From NCBI GenBank assembly GCA_039800205.1, contig JBDLRB010000280.1, positions 3,870 to 67,869 on the forward strand: 64,000 bases of DNA, given 5' to 3'. The position numbers and the translations under genes were made by a program. The notes below the pieces were generated by a model. It made no database searches. It worked only from the letters and a program-made list of their open reading frames with translations, and had not been told where the DNA came from. Origin of the DNA: SYIM01 sp039800205 (GTDB lineage: Bacteria > Pseudomonadota > Gammaproteobacteria > Burkholderiales > Burkholderiaceae_E). Positions 48,184 through 57,172 of the stretch are shown one piece after another; the first letter of the stretch is position 1, and each line of letters opens with the position of its first letter.

Positions 48184-48896
48184 TGCGCCGCCCCAAGCAG
48201 CACTTCGCGCAGCCTCGGATGGATTCGGATCTGGGCGGCCGGCCCCTGCAGCAGTACCTGGCCCGTGTCGAGCAGCAACAGGCGATCGGCCAATCGGGCC
48301 ATCCGGCCGGGCTCCTGAGCGGTCATGAGCAAGGCGAGGCCATCGGTTCGACAGACGGACGCCAGGGCGTCGAACACGCGTTCGACCATCTGGGGTGCGA
48401 GCCCAGCCGTGGCTTCATCGATCATCAGCAGGCTGGGCCGCGCCATCAAAGCGCGCGCAATTGCGAGCAGCTGCTGCTCTCCCCCGGAGAGCGTACCCGC
48501 CTGCTGCCGAAGGCGCCGGGCCAGTTCAGGAAAGCGATGCAACACCTGATCGAGCGCCCCGCGCAGGCGTTGACGATCACGACGCGTATGCGCGCCCAGT
48601 CGCAGATTGTCCTCGACGGTCAACGCGAGGAGCGTCCCCCGGGTGTCGGGCACAAGCATCAACCCCTGCTCAACCCGAGCTTCGGTGGGTAAGGCGTCCA
48701 CCGGCTGCCCGGCAAAGCGGATCCTGCCCGAACCCTCATCAAGTCCGGCCAACACCCTCAGCAGGGTCGTCTTGCCGGCACCGTTCGGGCCCACCACACC
48801 CAACGCCTCGCCCGCCGCCACGCTGAAGCTCAGTCCGTGCAGGACCTCGACTGAACCCCGGCCTGCGCGCAGGCCTTCGATCTCGAGGAGCGCCAT
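48180..48896 (-). CDS. ABC transporter ATP-binding protein, LivF type
   Basis: A 238-residue ATPase. Walker A is GPNGAGKTT, the signature is TLSGGEQQLLAIARALM, and Walker B is SLLMIDEATAGLAP. Start ATG 48896 follows the livG stop by one base; the extension upstream to 48971 does not fit the family. It pairs with the LivG-type ATPase to power import. Confidence 0.93.
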   Translation of the reverse strand: MALLEIEGLRAGRGSVEVLHGLSFSVAAGEALGVVGPNGAGKTTLLRVLAGLDEGSGRIRFAGQPVDALPTEARVEQGLMLVPDTRGTLLALTVEDNLRLGAHTRRDRQRLRGALDQVLHRFPELARRLRQQAGTLSGGEQQLLAIARALMARPSLLMIDEATAGLAPQMVERVFDALASVCRTDGLALLMTAQEPGRMARLADRLLLLDTGQVLLQGPAAQIRIHPRLREVLLGAAQ

Positions 48897-48897
48897 C

Positions 48898-49692
48898 TCA
48901 ATGAAGCGGTACAGTGTCGTCGACTGGACCCAGGTAGGCCTGAACCACAGCCGGATCGGCACACACGGCATCCGTCTCCCCGCATGCGATCACGCGGCCG
49001 AGGTGGAGCGCAGCCAGCCGGTCACATAAGGCCCTGACCCAGCCGATTCGATGATCGATCAGAAGGATGGTCAGTCCAGTGCGCTCGCGCGCATCGAGCA
49101 GCAGCCGGGCCAGATCGCGCTGGGCCGGCTCATCGAGCCCTGCAGCGGGCTCATCCAGAAGCAGCAGGCGGGGACGCATCGCCAACGCACGGGCGATTTC
49201 GACGCGGCGTCGCTGGGCCAGCGACAGGCGCCCGACGGCAAGATCGGCCCAGGACGCAAGGCCCAGCGCATCGATCAGCTCGGTGGCCTCGCGCAGCGAT
49301 TGCGCTTCCCGCCTGCGGGTCCCCGGCCCAGGAAGAACGCCGAACCATCGCCGGGCGTCGGTGCCCCGCGCTTCGATCGCCACCAGGATCTGATCCAGCA
49401 CCGTCAGGCCTGTAAACAAGGCCGGATGCTGAAAGCTGCGGGCGATGCCCAGGGCGGCGAGCGCGTCCGGGCGCAGACCGCGCAGCGAATGACCGTCGAA
49501 TACGATCTCGCCCCGGTCGTAGGGGTAGAGGCCACTGATGCAGTTGAACAGCGAGGTCTTGCCCGCCCCATTGGGCCCGATCAGCCCGAAGACCGCACCC
49601 CGCTCAATATCGATACTGACCTGCTCCAGGACCCGGACCTCGCCGAAGGCAAGCTCCAGGTCCTGAACGCTCAGCAGAGCCGGACCCGTCAC
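48898..49692 (-). CDS. ABC transporter ATP-binding protein, LivG type
   Basis: A 264-residue ATPase starting at GTG 49692, which overlaps the hpf stop (GTGA). Walker A is GPNGAGKTSLFNCISG and Walker B is LLLLDEPAAGLD. The ABC signature is LSLAQRRRVEIARAL instead of LSGGQ, a variation within the range seen in LivG proteins. The C-terminal extension typical of LivG (YLGP) is present. Confidence 0.92.
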   Translation of the reverse strand: MTGPALLSVQDLELAFGEVRVLEQVSIDIERGAVFGLIGPNGAGKTSLFNCISGLYPYDRGEIVFDGHSLRGLRPDALAALGIARSFQHPALFTGLTVLDQILVAIEARGTDARRWFGVLPGPGTRRREAQSLREATELIDALGLASWADLAVGRLSLAQRRRVEIARALAMRPRLLLLDEPAAGLDEPAQRDLARLLLDARERTGLTILLIDHRIGWVRALCDRLAALHLGRVIACGETDAVCADPAVVQAYLGPVDDTVPLH

Positions 49693-50048
49693 TCGGCCGT
49701 CACGGCGACGGCCTGGGGCAGCGAATGCGACTTGACGTCCCCCCTGAACTTGCGGGCGTGCTCCTCAAGTTGCCGGCGCGCAGCCTGGAACGCGTCGCGC
49801 AGCGCCACATTCACGTCCTCGTGATGTGCGTGATTGGCCACAATGCTGGCTCCGGGGACGGAGAGATCGATGGTAACGATGAAATGCTCGCCCTGAGCCT
49901 TGTGGTGGTGGGGTTTGTCGACAACCACCCGACAACCGGTCACATTGGGGTGGAACTGCTCGAGTTTGGCAGTCTTCTCCCTGATCAACTGTTCCAACGC
50001 CGGCGAAACATCCATGCCACGAAAATTGATCTGCAAGCTTGTACGCAT
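49689..50048 (-). CDS. hpf: Short ribosome hibernation-promoting factor (HPF/YfiA family)
   Basis: A 119-residue protein beginning MRTSLQINFRGMDVSPALEQLIREKTAKLEQF, a standard S30AE/HPF opening. It binds the 30S decoding region during slow growth and promotes inactive ribosomes. The later part (FIVTIDLSVPGASIVANHAHHEDVNVALRDAFQAARRQLEE) is conserved. It is the short form, with no C-terminal dimerisation domain. The stop overlaps the start of a LivG-type ATPase gene (GTGA), so hpf leads an ABC transporter operon. rpoN, its usual neighbour in enterics, is absent. Confidence 0.9.
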   Translation of the reverse strand: MRTSLQINFRGMDVSPALEQLIREKTAKLEQFHPNVTGCRVVVDKPHHHKAQGEHFIVTIDLSVPGASIVANHAHHEDVNVALRDAFQAARRQLEEHARKFRGDVKSHSLPQAVAVTAE

Positions 50049-50198
50049 CTCTGATCCTTTCCCTTCAGACTGGAAAAACGACGTTTCGAGAGGCCTCCGG
50101 TCAGACAATCGTACAGCGAATTGACCTTGAAAAACGCCCCTCGCACGAAGCTTTCCGATCGATGGAAATGTGCGATGATGGATGTTTGCCGGATCTGC

Positions 50199-51131
50199 CT
50201 AAACGGCCGGCGGGTGACGCACCGACCAGTGACGTGCAATGTCGACCCGGCGACAGACCCACACCCGGTCGTGACGCTCCACGTGATCCAGAAACCTTTG
50301 CAGAGCGACCAGGCGCCCCGGGCGCCCGAGCAGCCGGCAATGCATGCCTACCGACATCATCCGAGGCGTTTCTTCGCCCTCGGCATAGAGCACATCGAAA
50401 CTGTCCCTGAGATAAGTAAAGAAATGCTCGGCCGTGTTGAACCCCTGCATGGTCGCAAACCGCATGTCGTTGGCATCCAGGGTGTAGGGCACCACCAGAT
50501 GGGGCAGCGTCTGACCATCGCTCGCGGTCACCTGTGTCCAGAAGGGCAGGTCGTCACCGTAGTAATCCGAGTCATACAGAAAACCGCCATGATCCACGAC
50601 CAACCGGCGGGTATTGGGGCTGTCGCGACCGGTGTACCAACCCATGGGCTGTCCGCCCGTCATTCGCCGGATGATGTCGACAGCCACCTTCATATGCTCG
50701 CGCTCGACCGATTCGTCGAGGTTTTGATAATGAATCCAGCGCCAGCCGTGACACGCAATCTCGTGCCCCAGTTCAACGAAGGCGGCGGTGGCTTCCGGAT
50801 GACGTTCGAGCGCCATCGACACACCGAACACGGTGAGCGGCAGCCCGCGCCGTTCGAATTCCCGCAAAATACGCCAGAGCCCCACCCGCGAGCCGTACTC
50901 GTAGATCGACTCCATACTCATATGACGGGCGTTGTAGGCCTGAGCGCCGACAATTTCGGACAAGAAAATCTCGGACGCATGGTCCCCGTGCAAGACGCAG
51001 TTCTCGCCCCCTTCCTCATAGTTGAGAACGAACTGGAGCGCGATACGGGCGCCGCCGGGCCAATCGGCCTGCGGGGGGGTTCGGCCGTAGCCAATCAGAT
51101 CACGGGGATACGCTGCGGGGGTCGCGGTCAT
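50199..51131 (-). CDS. puuE: PuuE-type allantoinase (polysaccharide-deacetylase fold)
   Basis: A 310-residue protein of the metal-independent allantoinase group, which opens the hydantoin ring of allantoin in purine breakdown. Family signatures are YPRDLIGYGRTPPQADWPGGARIALQFVLNYEEGGE, SMESIYEYGSRVGLWR, CHGWRWIHYQN and GWYTGRDSPNTRRL. ATG 51131 is preferred, with AGGAG seven bases before it. The frame is open far upstream but the extra part is unlike the family. No uricase, ureidoglycolate or allantoate genes are adjacent. It lies 150 bases upstream of hpf on the same strand. Confidence 0.9.
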   Translation of the reverse strand: MTATPAAYPRDLIGYGRTPPQADWPGGARIALQFVLNYEEGGENCVLHGDHASEIFLSEIVGAQAYNARHMSMESIYEYGSRVGLWRILREFERRGLPLTVFGVSMALERHPEATAAFVELGHEIACHGWRWIHYQNLDESVEREHMKVAVDIIRRMTGGQPMGWYTGRDSPNTRRLVVDHGGFLYDSDYYGDDLPFWTQVTASDGQTLPHLVVPYTLDANDMRFATMQGFNTAEHFFTYLRDSFDVLYAEGEETPRMMSVGMHCRLLGRPGRLVALQRFLDHVERHDRVWVCRRVDIARHWSVRHPPAV

Positions 51132-51169
51132 CATCAGGCTCCTCATCTTCATCCGGGGGTCCACGCCGC

Positions 51170-52903
51170 ATGCTGAGGGCCTTCTTTTCCTCGTGGGCGG
51201 CAACACGCCGGCATCTTGCCAGAGACGGTCATACCCATCGAGACCTGTATCAGGCGCCTGCACGGTGGAGCGGGATCGGTCCCCCAGGGGCGAGCCCGCG
51301 CGTCCTGGCCTGCCTCGCCGTCCTGCTGCTGCAGGCCTGCGGAGGGGGCGGTAGCCCGCCCGGACCGGCACCCGACCCGGGACCGCCTCCGGTCTCCTGC
51401 GCCGGGGCACCGTCCACACCTCTGCCGGGCGCCCTGCCCGACCCGCTCGTCGCCCAGCAATGGCACTTACGGAACACGGGGCAATCGGGTGGTCTCGCCG
51501 GAGAGGACATGCAGGTCACCGACGCCTGGGCTCGCCTGGGTGAGGCCGGATGCGGCCGGGGCGCGGGCGTCACCCTCGCCCTCATCGATGGGGGCATCGA
51601 TCCTGCTCATCCTGATCTAGCGGCCAATCTGCGGGCGGACCTGAGCTTCGACTACGCGGACCTGAGCGCGTCGAACCGTACGCACGGCACAGCCGTGGCC
51701 GGCATCCTCGCGGCCGTTTCGGACAACGGCCTGGGCGGCACGGGGATTGCCCCCGAGGCTCAACTCATCTCGTACGGTATCGCCTTTGGTACAAGCCGGG
51801 CGGGCACTGACGTGGTCGATGCTCTCACGCGCAATCTGGATCGGATCGATGTCTATCACAACAGTTGGAGTTCGCCCGACCGTGCAGGCGCACTGCAGAA
51901 GGCCACAAGCGGATTTGCATCGGCGATCGAGCGCGGGCTCGCCAACGGTCGCGCTGGACGGGGTGCCCTCTACGTGTTCGCTGCCGGCAATGGTGGGGTC
52001 AACGGCGAGCTCAGCACCTATGACGGTTATCTCAACCACCGGGGCGTGATCGTCGCCTGCGCCGTGGATCACACGGGCAAGCGCCCAAAATGGGCCGAGC
52101 GGGGCGCGAACCTCTGGGTCTGCGGCCCCTCCGGACCCGCCGACGACAGCGCACCGGTGCCGTCCTCTGCAATCACGACCACCGCACCCGAAGCGGCGTA
52201 TGACGACCACTTCGATGGATCGTCGGCCAGTGCGCCGATGGTCAGCGGGACAGCCGCCTTGATCCTTGCGGCCAACCGCGATCTGAGCGCCCGGGATGTG
52301 CGTCTGATCCTTGCGCACAGCGCCCGTCGCAACGACGCCGATGACATCGAATGGTCACCCGCTGCTGCATCCGGCGGGCGGCCTTACAATCCGAACTACG
52401 GTTTTGGTGTCGTGGACGCGAACGCTGCGGTTCAGCTGGCCCGAACCTGGCAAAGCGTGGGCGACGACCGCCAGATCAAACGTTGCGAGGCGAGCGCCGG
52501 ACGCCCCTTCACCCAGACGCCCGGCTGGCCGATCGCGATCCCGGACGGCTCGAACGCAGGCATCGTCAGCCCACTATCCATTGAGGGCGCACACTGTGCG
52601 ATTGAACGCATCGAACACGTCGAAGTGCGCCTGTCGCTCACCCACGACTACCCGGGTGATGTGACCATCAAACTGACCAGTCCATCGGGCAGTTCGAGCA
52701 CACTCGCCCTTGCGCGAGACTGCGGCAAACGCAACAGCCCAGTCGCCCCGGATTGCGGCGAATACGACGTGAACTGGCCCATCGCGGTCACGCGTCATCT
52801 GGACGAAATGGCCCTGGGTACCTGGCAGCTGTCCGTCACCGATCCGGTGGTCGGCAAAGCGGGCTCGCTGGAGGGATGGTCGCTCCGGATCTGGGGACGA
52901 TGA
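51170..52903 (+). CDS. Kexin-like S8 subtilase lipoprotein with P/Homo-B-like C-terminal domain
   Basis: A 577-residue secreted serine protease. A hydrophobic segment ends in a lipobox LLLQAC57, so it is probably a lipoprotein, with a 40-residue pre-segment before it; the start is uncertain. The S8 triad is Asp140 (ALIDGGIDPAHPDL), His172 (NRTHGTAVAGIL) and Ser352 (DGSSASAPMVSG), with oxyanion Asn274 (AAGNGG). Residues 440-577 resemble the proprotein-convertase P domain (VEVRLSLTHDYPGDVTIKLTSPSGSSSTL, LGTWQLSVTD). It is divergent from puuE and directly upstream of pepN. A glycine/proline-rich linker follows the lipid-anchored cysteine. Confidence 0.88.
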   Translation: MLRAFFSSWAATRRHLARDGHTHRDLYQAPARWSGIGPPGASPRVLACLAVLLLQACGGGGSPPGPAPDPGPPPVSCAGAPSTPLPGALPDPLVAQQWHLRNTGQSGGLAGEDMQVTDAWARLGEAGCGRGAGVTLALIDGGIDPAHPDLAANLRADLSFDYADLSASNRTHGTAVAGILAAVSDNGLGGTGIAPEAQLISYGIAFGTSRAGTDVVDALTRNLDRIDVYHNSWSSPDRAGALQKATSGFASAIERGLANGRAGRGALYVFAAGNGGVNGELSTYDGYLNHRGVIVACAVDHTGKRPKWAERGANLWVCGPSGPADDSAPVPSSAITTTAPEAAYDDHFDGSSASAPMVSGTAALILAANRDLSARDVRLILAHSARRNDADDIEWSPAAASGGRPYNPNYGFGVVDANAAVQLARTWQSVGDDRQIKRCEASAGRPFTQTPGWPIAIPDGSNAGIVSPLSIEGAHCAIERIEHVEVRLSLTHDYPGDVTIKLTSPSGSSSTLALARDCGKRNSPVAPDCGEYDVNWPIAVTRHLDEMALGTWQLSVTDPVVGKAGSLEGWSLRIWGR

Positions 52904-52930
52904 GACAGACATTCGAAGAGGACACGTGTG

Positions 52931-55666
52931 ATGCGAACCGATCTTGCAGCCCTTGTTCACCGCAGCGACTACCGCCCACCCGCCTGGCGGGTTCACCAGG
53001 TTGAACTCGAGTTCGATCTGCTGCCCGAGGCCACGCTGGTCACCGCCCGACTCAGTGTCGAACGCTCACTCGACGCGCCTGCGGACTCGCCCCTCGAACT
53101 CGACGGTGAGACGCTCGATCTGCTCGAGATCACCGTCGATGGCCAGGTACTCGACCCGGCACGATGGACGATCGAGGGCACTCGCCTGCGCATCCATGGC
53201 CTGCCCGGCCGCGCGCTCGTCTCGACGGTTTCCAGGTTGAATCCCGCAGCCAATTCGACCTTGTCGGGCCTCTATCTTTCAAACGGCAACTTTTTCACGC
53301 AATGCGAGGCGGAAGGCTTTCGCCGCATCACCTGGTTTCCGGATCGCCCCGATGTGATGGCGCGTTTTCGGGTGACGCTCCGGGCCGAGCGATCCCGCTG
53401 GCCGGTGCTGCTGTCGAACGGCAATCTGATCGCGCACGGCGATTGCCCGGCCGACACGAACGCATTCGGCATCGATCGCACCGGCTGGCACTGGGCCACC
53501 TGGGACGACCCCTTCCCAAAGCCCAGCTACCTGTTTGCCTTGGTGGCCGGCCATCTGGTGGCCACCGAATCCATCTTCACCACCCGGTCCGGTCGGCAGG
53601 CGCTGCTCCAGGTCTGGGTCGAGCCCGGCAACGAGGGCAAAACCGCTCATGCGATGGCATCGCTGCAGCGCTCCATGCGCTGGGATGAAGAACGCTTCGG
53701 GCTTGAACTCGATCTGGATCGCTTCATGATCGTAGCGGTCAGCGACTTCAACATGGGGGCGATGGAAAACAAGGGCCTGAACATCTTCAACACCCGCTAT
53801 GTGTTTGCTCACCCCAGGATCGCGACCGACCAGGATTTTGCCGGGGTCGAGGCCGTGGTGGCGCACGAGTACTTCCACAACTGGACGGGCAATCGTGTGA
53901 CTTGCCGAGACTGGTTCCAGTTGACCCTGAAGGAAGGTCTGACCGTCTTTCGCGATCAGGAGTATTCAGCCGACATGATGGCTGCGCAATGCACGCTCCC
54001 AACCCAGGCGGCCAGCGCACGCGCGGTCAAGCGCATCCAGGACGTGCGCTTGCTGCGCACCATGCAGTTCGCCGAGGACGCCGGACCGATGGCGCATCCG
54101 ATTCGGCCCGACAGCTACCAGGCGATCAACAATTTCTACACGCTGACGGTCTACGAAAAAGGCGCAGAAGTCATCCGCATGCTTCAGACGCTTGCGGGAC
54201 GCGAAGGCTTCAGGCAGGGCATGGATCTCTATTTTGCTCGGCATGACGGGCAGGCGGTCACCTGTACCGACTTCATCGCCGCGATCGCCGATGCGAACCA
54301 CATCGACCTCGATCAGTTCGAGCGCTGGTACGCCCAAGCCGGTACCCCCCACCTGACGGTCCGCGCGCGTCACGACGCGCGAGCGCACACCCTCACGCTC
54401 ACCCTGTCACAGCACACGCCGGCCACCCCCGGGCAGGCCGAGAAACATCCCCTCCACATTCCTTTTGCCATCGGGCTGGTCGGGCCCGACGGCACGGATC
54501 AGGCCCTCGTGGCCGCCGACGCTGCGACGCATGCCATGATGCGAACGAGCGATCAGCCCGGGACCGTCATCCTCGAACTTCGAGAGGCATCGCACCAAGT
54601 CGTGTTCTCCGAGGTGCCGGCGGGCACCGTACCTTCGCTTGCGCGCGGCTTCTCCGCGCCCGTGATCGTTGACTTTGACTACGATGATCAGGCGCTCACC
54701 CATCTCGCACTTCATGACAGCGACCCCTTCAGTCGCTGGGAGGCCGCACAGCAACTGGGGATCCGGGCCGTTCGCCGAGCAATGGCAGGTGACCCGATCG
54801 CGCTGGCCTGCGAAGCATTGGTCGCGGTCTATCAGCAGGTTCTCGAATCGGACGCCCTCGATCCCGCCTTTGCAGAGCTGATGCTGAGCCTGCCGGGCGA
54901 GGCGCTGATCGCCGAGAGCCTCGATTGGATCGAACCCTCAGATCTGCGCGCCGCGCGTCAGGCCGTGCGCGTGGCCGTCGGGGAAGCGTTGCAGCCCCTG
55001 TGGCAGCGCCGTTTCCTGAATTTGAGCGATGGCGAGCCCTGGTCGGGCGATTTCTCGTCAGCGGGCCGGAGAGCGCTGAAGAATGCATCGCTGGCCTGGT
55101 GGGTCGAAAGCGGTGACCCGGCCGCCGTCCAGGCTGCCGCCACGCAATACGACAGCTGTGACAACATGACCGATCGTGCGGCGGCGCTGCAGGCGCTGAT
55201 TCGTGCCGGGGGCGCCGAGCGTGATCGTTGTCTGGCGCATTACGAACAGGCCTTCAGCGACGAGGCGCTCGCGATGGACAAATGGTTTTCCTGGCAGGCC
55301 GGGGCGCTCCGCTTGCCCGGTGAACCCCCAGTGCTGGAGCGCGTGCGGACGCTCACCACCCATCCGGCCTTCTCGATGCGAAACCCCAACAAGGTTCGTG
55401 CGCTGGTAAGTACCTTCTGCTCAGGCAACCTGGCCGAGTTTCACGCACCGGACGGCAGCGGCTATGCGTTCTGGGCCGATTCAGTTCGATCGCTCGACGC
55501 AGCCAATCCACAGCTTGCCGCGCGGCTCGCACGGGCACTTGACCGCTGGAAAAAGTACGACCCGGTCCGGCAGGCTGCCATGCGCAGCGCGCTCGAGTCG
55601 GTCCGCGACCACCCAGGGTTGTCGGCCGATGTCGGCGAGATCATCGGCAAGGCACTCGAAACTTAG
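52931..55666 (+). CDS. pepN: Aminopeptidase N (M1 family)
   Basis: A 911-residue zinc aminopeptidase that trims N-terminal residues from peptides. The GAMEN substrate motif is near residue 275 and the zinc site HEYFHNWTGNRVT near residue 312, with the second glutamate in WFQLTLKEGLTVFRDQEYSAD. The all-helical C-terminal half ends in SVRSLDAANPQLAARLARAL. GAGGA is nine bases before ATG 52931; a GTG three bases earlier is also possible. It is cytoplasmic in E. coli and no signal peptide is seen here. It follows the subtilase by 27 bases. Confidence 0.96.
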   Translation: MRTDLAALVHRSDYRPPAWRVHQVELEFDLLPEATLVTARLSVERSLDAPADSPLELDGETLDLLEITVDGQVLDPARWTIEGTRLRIHGLPGRALVSTVSRLNPAANSTLSGLYLSNGNFFTQCEAEGFRRITWFPDRPDVMARFRVTLRAERSRWPVLLSNGNLIAHGDCPADTNAFGIDRTGWHWATWDDPFPKPSYLFALVAGHLVATESIFTTRSGRQALLQVWVEPGNEGKTAHAMASLQRSMRWDEERFGLELDLDRFMIVAVSDFNMGAMENKGLNIFNTRYVFAHPRIATDQDFAGVEAVVAHEYFHNWTGNRVTCRDWFQLTLKEGLTVFRDQEYSADMMAAQCTLPTQAASARAVKRIQDVRLLRTMQFAEDAGPMAHPIRPDSYQAINNFYTLTVYEKGAEVIRMLQTLAGREGFRQGMDLYFARHDGQAVTCTDFIAAIADANHIDLDQFERWYAQAGTPHLTVRARHDARAHTLTLTLSQHTPATPGQAEKHPLHIPFAIGLVGPDGTDQALVAADAATHAMMRTSDQPGTVILELREASHQVVFSEVPAGTVPSLARGFSAPVIVDFDYDDQALTHLALHDSDPFSRWEAAQQLGIRAVRRAMAGDPIALACEALVAVYQQVLESDALDPAFAELMLSLPGEALIAESLDWIEPSDLRAARQAVRVAVGEALQPLWQRRFLNLSDGEPWSGDFSSAGRRALKNASLAWWVESGDPAAVQAAATQYDSCDNMTDRAAALQALIRAGGAERDRCLAHYEQAFSDEALAMDKWFSWQAGALRLPGEPPVLERVRTLTTHPAFSMRNPNKVRALVSTFCSGNLAEFHAPDGSGYAFWADSVRSLDAANPQLAARLARALDRWKKYDPVRQAAMRSALESVRDHPGLSADVGEIIGKALET

Positions 55667-55678
55667 ACACTCAGCAGC

Positions 55679-55699
55679 CACCCGCCTGCGAGGCGGGTG
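55679..55699. terminator. Bidirectional terminator between pepN and the copper cluster
   Basis: A stem of eight pairs (CACCCGCC with GGCGGGTG) around a five-base loop, 12 bases after the pepN stop and 4 bases before the convergent CusF-like gene. It has TTCG after it on the plus strand and lacks a long T-run, so efficiency is uncertain. Confidence 0.6.
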
Positions 55700-55703
55700 T
55701 TCG

Positions 55704-56099
55704 CTAGCGGGCCGGCTCGATGACGGTGACAACGAAGCCCGTCGATGATTTCTCTGCGCGAAACCGGATCTTGTCGCCGGGTTTGAGGCCAGCAAGAAAG
55801 GCCCGGTCGGCGACCTCGAAGACCATGGTCATTGGTGGCATGTCCAGGTTCGGGATTTCACCGTGTCTCAGGGTGAGCTTGCCGGCCGATGAGTCGACGC
55901 GGCGCACTTCGCCACTCGCCATGCTGTCCGGGGCCGCTGCCGGAGCCGACGCGGGCCGACTGTGGTCGTGACCCTGCGCACCGTGTCCGTGCGCGCTGTG
56001 GCCCCCTGAGGCGCCTGTGGCCTGGGCCGACACGGTCAGCGCAGCAGTGGCACAGATCGCCAGACGGAGGGCCAGGGCCTGGATTGGACACTTGTTCAT
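55704..56099 (-). CDS. CusF-like periplasmic copper-binding protein
   Basis: A 131-residue exported protein with a signal peptide (ending about AQATG), a histidine-rich linker (GHSAHGHGAQGHDHS, residues 33-47) and a CusF/copper-binding OB domain (SGEVRRVDSSAGKLTLRHGEIPNLDMPPMTMVFEVAD), whose MPPMTM methionines bind Cu(I). CusF delivers copper to an RND pump in enterics, but no pump is here. Start overlaps the DUF411 stop by four bases (ATGA). It is the last gene of the copper cluster. Confidence 0.88.
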   Translation of the reverse strand: MNKCPIQALALRLAICATAALTVSAQATGASGGHSAHGHGAQGHDHSRPASAPAAAPDSMASGEVRRVDSSAGKLTLRHGEIPNLDMPPMTMVFEVADRAFLAGLKPGDKIRFRAEKSSTGFVVTVIEPAR

Positions 56100-56608
56100 G
56101 ATGGATCCTCTTTACTGGGGTAGCGGTTGAACACAGACAGCTGACCGTCTCGACCGATCAGCAGGACCTGATAGGCGTCCCGTCGGCCGCCGTATTCAGG
56201 GCCGTCCATCCCGGGTGAACCCACCGGCATGCCGGGTACCGCCAGGCCGATCGCTGCAGGACGTTCGGTCAGGAGACGATGAATGTCCGCCGCGGGCACG
56301 TGGCCCTCGATGGCATAGCCGCCGACGCTCGCGGTATGACAGGACCCAAGTTTGGCAGGCACCGCCCGTCGCGCACGAGCGGCCGCATTGCCCACATCGT
56401 TGACCTTGACCCGAAAGCCGTTCGATTCAAGATGAGTCACCCAGTCAGCGCAACAACCGCAGGAGGGACTTTTCCAGACTTCGATCTGCGCCGAAGTGCT
56501 GAAGACCGGCGCAGCCCCGGACGCGCGGTACGCCTGCGCCCGCAGCAGCGAAGGCACAAACACCAGGCCGGAGGCTGCCGCGCCCCATATCAACTCGCGC
56601 CGTCTCAT
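56096..56608 (-). CDS. DUF411 metal-binding protein
   Basis: A 170-residue exported protein with a signal (MRRRELIWGAAASGLVFVPSLLRA). The core is a DUF411 domain with the CGCC motif in VWKSPSCGCCADWVTHLESNGF and the SCHTASVGGYAIEGHVPA and GLAVPGMPVGSPGMD motifs. The cysteines and methionines suggest periplasmic copper handling. It sits between the cupredoxin and CusF-like genes with overlaps on both sides. The molecular role of DUF411 is not established. Confidence 0.87.
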   Translation of the reverse strand: MRRRELIWGAAASGLVFVPSLLRAQAYRASGAAPVFSTSAQIEVWKSPSCGCCADWVTHLESNGFRVKVNDVGNAAARARRAVPAKLGSCHTASVGGYAIEGHVPAADIHRLLTERPAAIGLAVPGMPVGSPGMDGPEYGGRRDAYQVLLIGRDGQLSVFNRYPSKEDPS

Positions 56609-57126
56609 TTTCGACTCGCCGGTGCAACCACGATCGTGCCGACCATGCCCGCCTGATAATGGCCGGCAATCAGGCAGGCGAATTCGAATCGCCCCGTTCG
56701 ATTGAAGGTCCAGATGATCTCGCCGGTCTTCCCGGGGGCCACATGCGCCATGTACGGCTCGTCATGTTCCATGTTCGGAAACTTGATCATCAACTCCGCG
56801 TGCTTCGCGTTTTCCGCAGGCGTACCGATGACAAATTCATGCATCAGCCGCCCCGTATTGTGAATACGAAAGCGCAGCGTCTCGCCCGCCTGGACCGCAA
56901 TTCGATCCGGTTCGAATCGCATGTTGTCGCCCATGCGAACCTCGATGGTGCGGCCGACCGCCTTGGCATCACCTGCAATGCCCCAGTCCTTCTGCTCCCG
57001 GACGAGCGGGCCGGCTGTTTTGGGATGGTGTTCATTACCATGCGCGCCGAGACGCCCAGACAGCCCCAGCCCAGTGGCGGCGGCAGCAAGAATGAGCGCT
57101 CGCCTTTTGTTTGTGACATTGGTCAT
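56605..57126 (-). CDS. Cupredoxin-domain copper protein
   Basis: A 173-residue exported protein with a signal (KRRALILAAAATGLGLSG) and a cupredoxin domain (VRMGDNMRFEPDRIAVQAGETLRFRIHNTGRLMHEFVIGTP). The type 1 copper ligands are the histidine in LMHEFV and the C-terminal FACLIAGHYQAGMVG cluster (Cys, His, Met). GAGGAG lies seven bases before ATG 57126. It may shuttle electrons or copper with the multicopper oxidase encoded upstream. Confidence 0.9.
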   Translation of the reverse strand: MTNVTNKRRALILAAAATGLGLSGRLGAHGNEHHPKTAGPLVREQKDWGIAGDAKAVGRTIEVRMGDNMRFEPDRIAVQAGETLRFRIHNTGRLMHEFVIGTPAENAKHAELMIKFPNMEHDEPYMAHVAPGKTGEIIWTFNRTGRFEFACLIAGHYQAGMVGTIVVAPASRK

Positions 57127-57172
57127 CAAATAACTCCTCGGGTTATTGAGATGAAACAGGACGCGGTCGGGG

